Of a DNA stretch of 8,591 nucleotides, positions 5,959-8,591 are shown one piece after another. The notes below the pieces were generated by a model. It was not told where the DNA came from. It was given only the letters and a program-made list of their open reading frames with translations, and did no database searches. Origin of the DNA: Caulobacteraceae bacterium (GTDB taxonomy: Bacteria > Pseudomonadota > Alphaproteobacteria > Caulobacterales > Caulobacteraceae); the NCBI GenBank assembly GCA_020852035.1, contig JADZBR010000268.1, positions 1 through 8,591 on the forward strand. Reading direction: 5' to 3'. The position numbers and the translations under genes were made by a program. Position 1 is the first letter of the stretch. The number at the start of each line of letters is the position of its first letter.

Positions 5959-7125
5959 TCACCCGCCTCCCAACCGCTCGGAAACCCACGTCCGCGCCGC
6001 TTCGCGCGCGCCTTCGTGTTCGACCCGGTCGATCACCTCGCCGACGAACGCCTCGGTGAGCAGCGCCCGCGCCGCCTCGGGCGGCAGGCCACGCTGCATG
6101 GCGTAGAAGAGAGCGTCCTCGTCCAGCCGCCCGACCGTATTGCCGTGCGCGCACTGCACGTCGTCGGCGAAGATCAGCAGCTCCGGCTTGGCGTCGACCT
6201 CGGCCCGGTCGGAGAGGATCAGGGCGTGGTGGCCCATCCGGGCGTCCGTGCGGTCGGCGCCCTCGGCGACCACGATGCGGCCCTGGAACACGCCCCGGCC
6301 CTGATCGCGGGCGACGCCCTTGATCAGCTGGCTGGTGGTCCCGTCGACGGCCTCGTGGGTGACCACGCTGGTCAGGTCGGCGTGCCGGCGACCGCCCACC
6401 AGATAGACCCCGTCGGCGCGTACGTCCGCCCCGCCGCCGGGGTGCGAGATCTGGGTCTCGAACCGCTGGCGCTTGGCGCCGCCGACCAGCAGGGTCTGGG
6501 CGAAGGCCGCGCCCGGCTTCAGGTGAACCTCGGCGGAGCTGACGCTGATCGCGCTCTCGGCCTCGTCGGCGGCGGCGATGCGCTCCAGGCGCGCGCCATC
6601 GGCGAGGTAGAACTCCAGGGCGACATTGGCGAGGTAGTCCTCCCCCTGCCCTTCGTAACTTTCCAGCACCACCGCCTGGGCGCCGGCCTCCAGCATGACG
6701 CCCAGCCGCAGGTGGTGGCCCGTGCCCGTCGCCCGGCTGATGAACCGGAAGCGGATGGCGGCGGTCTCTCCCGCGCGGACCGTCAGGATGTGCAGCGGCG
6801 GTCCCACGTGGCGTTCGGCGGCCAGCTGAGCCATCGGCATCACGTCCGCCATGCGCGCCGCGCCGGGGTCGTCATGCAGGTGGAAAGCCAGGGCCGGCGA
6901 CAGCGCCTCTTGCGGCCAATCGTTCAGCTGGCCGTTGGCGAACACGAACTCGTCGCGCGCCAGCCCGATGAAGGCGCCGCCGGGCGCGGCCGGACGGTCC
7001 AGCTCCGGCGAGACCTCGACCGGTTGGCGGATCAGGCCGCGCAGGTCCGACCAGCGCCAGTCCTCGTCGCGCCGGCCGGGGAGCCGAGCGAGGTCCAGGT
7101 CCGTGAGGGCGAAAGCGGCGCTCAA
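5959..7125 (-). CDS. sufD: Fe-S scaffold component SufD
   Basis: Forms the SufB-SufC2-SufD scaffold on which clusters are built; SufD supports iron entry and shares a site with SufB. The 388-residue protein has the usual divergent N-terminal helical part (EDWRWSDLRGL, 21-31), a beta-helix core, and the conserved C-terminus KPELLIFADDVQCAHGNTVG (313-332) with C325 and H327, followed by LDEDALFYAMQRGLPPEAAR (334-353), clearly paralogous to the SufB C-terminus. The start is a TTG at 7123-7125 that overlaps the sufC stop (TTGA), with GAGGG four bases upstream; the next ATG would be at residue 92 and would delete conserved sequence. The gene after it, sufS, follows only after a 139-base gap. Confidence 0.93.
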   Translation of the reverse strand: MSAAFALTDLDLARLPGRRDEDWRWSDLRGLIRQPVEVSPELDRPAAPGGAFIGLARDEFVFANGQLNDWPQEALSPALAFHLHDDPGAARMADVMPMAQLAAERHVGPPLHILTVRAGETAAIRFRFISRATGTGHHLRLGVMLEAGAQAVVLESYEGQGEDYLANVALEFYLADGARLERIAAADEAESAISVSSAEVHLKPGAAFAQTLLVGGAKRQRFETQISHPGGGADVRADGVYLVGGRRHADLTSVVTHEAVDGTTSQLIKGVARDQGRGVFQGRIVVAEGADRTDARMGHHALILSDRAEVDAKPELLIFADDVQCAHGNTVGRLDEDALFYAMQRGLPPEAARALLTEAFVGEVIDRVEHEGAREAARTWVSERLGGG

Positions 7126-7868
7126 GCGGCCCTCGCATACTTGTCGTAGCCCTCGCGCTCCAGTTCGAGCGCCAGTTCCGGGCCGCCGGACGCGGCGATG
7201 CGGCCATCGGCGAGCACATGCACGCGGTCAGGGCGGATGTAGTCCAAGAGGCGCTGGTAGTGGGTGATCACCAGCATGGCGCGGTCCGGCCCGCGCAGGG
7301 CGTTGACGCCGTCAGCGACGATCTTCAGGGCGTCGATGTCGAGGCCGCTATCGGTCTCGTCGAGGATGAGGAAGCGGGGCGAAAGGATCGCCATCTGAAG
7401 GATTTCCATCCGCTTCTTCTCACCGCCTGAGAAGCCGACGTTCAGCGGGCGCTTCAGCATGTCGAAGTCGATCTTCAGCGATTGCGCCTTCTCGCGGGCC
7501 AGCTTCAGGAACTCCGGCGCGGAAAGCTCGGCCTCGCCGCGCGCCTTGCGCTGGGCGTTCAGCGCCGTGCGGATGAAGGTCAGCGCCGGCACGCCGGGGA
7601 TCTCCAGCGGGTACTGGAACGACAGGAAGACGCCCCGCGCCGCCCGCTCGCTGGGGTCCAGCGCCAGCAGATCCTCGCCGTCCAGCGTCGCGCCGCCCTG
7701 CGTGACCTCGTAGCCCTCGCGGCCGGTCAGAACGTAGCTGAGCGTCGACTTGCCGGCGCCGTTCGGGCCCAGGATGGCGTGAACCTCGCCGGCCGGGATT
7801 TCCAGGCTGAGGCCCTTGAGGATCGGCTTGTCTTCGACAGAGGCGTGAAGGTTGGAAATTGAGAGCAT
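7122..7868 (-). CDS. sufC: Fe-S assembly ATPase SufC
   Basis: ABC-type ATPase of the SufBCD complex; ATP-driven dimerisation reshapes SufB-SufD during cluster assembly. It is cytoplasmic and not a transporter. From the ATG at 7868 the protein has 248 residues: Walker A GPNGAGKST (34-42), Q-loop Q85, ABC signature FSGGEKKR (146-153), Walker B LILDETDSGLD (167-177) with E171, and H203 of the H-loop. I prefer this ATG because MLSISNLHA is the usual SufC beginning; a TTG at 7883 would add five residues and overlap the upstream gene. The ATG is two bases after that gene's stop. Its own stop overlaps the sufD start. Confidence 0.95.
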   Translation of the reverse strand: MLSISNLHASVEDKPILKGLSLEIPAGEVHAILGPNGAGKSTLSYVLTGREGYEVTQGGATLDGEDLLALDPSERAARGVFLSFQYPLEIPGVPALTFIRTALNAQRKARGEAELSAPEFLKLAREKAQSLKIDFDMLKRPLNVGFSGGEKKRMEILQMAILSPRFLILDETDSGLDIDALKIVADGVNALRGPDRAMLVITHYQRLLDYIRPDRVHVLADGRIAASGGPELALELEREGYDKYARAA

Positions 7869-7870
7869 GA

Positions 7871-8157
7871 TCAACCGAACCAACGAGCGTGCATTGCAGC
7901 CAAAAACTTAGGGTCAGCAGCAGGAAATCCCGATGCAGCACCAATGACGGAATCAATCCCACAGCGCGGACACAACGCGGTCCAGGGATCGGGCCTCTGA
8001 GAGAGTTCACCCCCGGTCTCTTCTATCCAATCTTCGATCTCCGACGGAGGATAGGTTTGCCCGCAATAGAAGCAGCCGCAGGCTTGGGAAGCCTGAACCT
8101 CCGTTCTGTGAGAAGCGCAGTGTTTGTGAGCTGTTTTGAGTATGTCAGAAGAGAAAC

Positions 8158-8161
<4 letters not shown>
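7871..8161 (-). CDS. Small cysteine-rich zinc-ribbon-like protein between sufB and sufC
   Basis: I do not recognise a named family. The 96-residue product has CGCFYC (C28, C30, C33) and CPRC (C64, C67), a spacing that suggests one four-cysteine zinc site, plus an N-terminal H12, H14, C15, H18 cluster. Other marked segments are PPSEIEDWIEE (38-48) and a tidy CGIDSVIGAASGFP (67-80); it ends in HARWFG. I recall similar short 'cytoplasmic proteins' in databases, unverified. The start is a GTG overlapping the sufB stop (GTGA) and the stop lies two bases before sufC, so it is translated as part of the operon. By hand count its GC is 158/291 (54%), against about 72% in two sampled stretches of sufC, so it looks acquired from elsewhere. 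A metal- or redox-linked role is possible but unproven. Confidence 0.8.

Positions 8162-8591
<430 letters not shown>

Noticed and set aside
6016..7149. Long open frame of 377 codons on the + strand opposite sufD
   Set aside because: Same antisense artefact of GC-rich codons; no domain, and sufD is clearly the real gene.
7869..7883. TTG start for SufC at 7883
   Set aside because: It adds five residues absent from typical SufC beginnings and overlaps the upstream gene; the ATG at 7868 gives the standard MLSISNLHA start.

Overview
The window is GC-rich (about 70% in the genes I sampled). Its gene content and style fit an alphaproteobacterium, most likely of the Caulobacterales (Caulobacter/Phenylobacterium-like). 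The pointers are a SUF gene order that includes a SufT-type protein, a DEAD-box helicase beside a GGDEF protein close to the suf genes, and intergenic palindromes that I remember as common in such genomes. The assignment is inferred from memory and style, not from a search.

Layout. Left part, + strand: the 3' two thirds of a RhlE-type DEAD-box RNA helicase (1-1168, cut by the window edge), a soluble coiled-coil GGDEF diguanylate cyclase (1265-2320), and a crotonase-fold enoyl-CoA hydratase/isomerase family protein (2385-3185). A non-coding convergent gap (3186-3462) holds two palindromic elements. Right part, - strand, reading from high to low coordinates: the C-terminal part of sufB, a 96-codon cysteine-rich gene of much lower GC, sufC, sufD, a 139-base gap with another palindromic element, then sufS, sufT, sufA and a DUF1801 gene.

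How it works together. The minus-strand genes form one Fe-S cluster assembly operon. SufS takes sulfur from cysteine, SufB-SufC-SufD is the scaffold with its ATPase, SufT and SufA help maturation and transfer, and the last gene belongs to the DUF1801 family, which includes the Bacillus frataxin-like iron chaperone Fra/YdhG. Most junctions overlap or are a few bases apart, so translation is probably coupled; the sufD-sufS gap is the exception. No SufE or SufU sulfur-transfer partner and no IscR/Rrf2 regulator lies inside the window.

Most worth a second look: (1) a roughly 54% GC, zinc-ribbon-like gene fitted between sufB and sufC; (2) the DUF1801 gene coupled to sufA, a candidate iron donor for this SUF system; (3) the palindromic repeats between the convergent genes and inside the suf operon; (4) a crotonase lacking both hydratase glutamates; (5) a diguanylate cyclase lacking the canonical inhibitory site. 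I see no CRISPR array, tRNA, rRNA or transposase gene.
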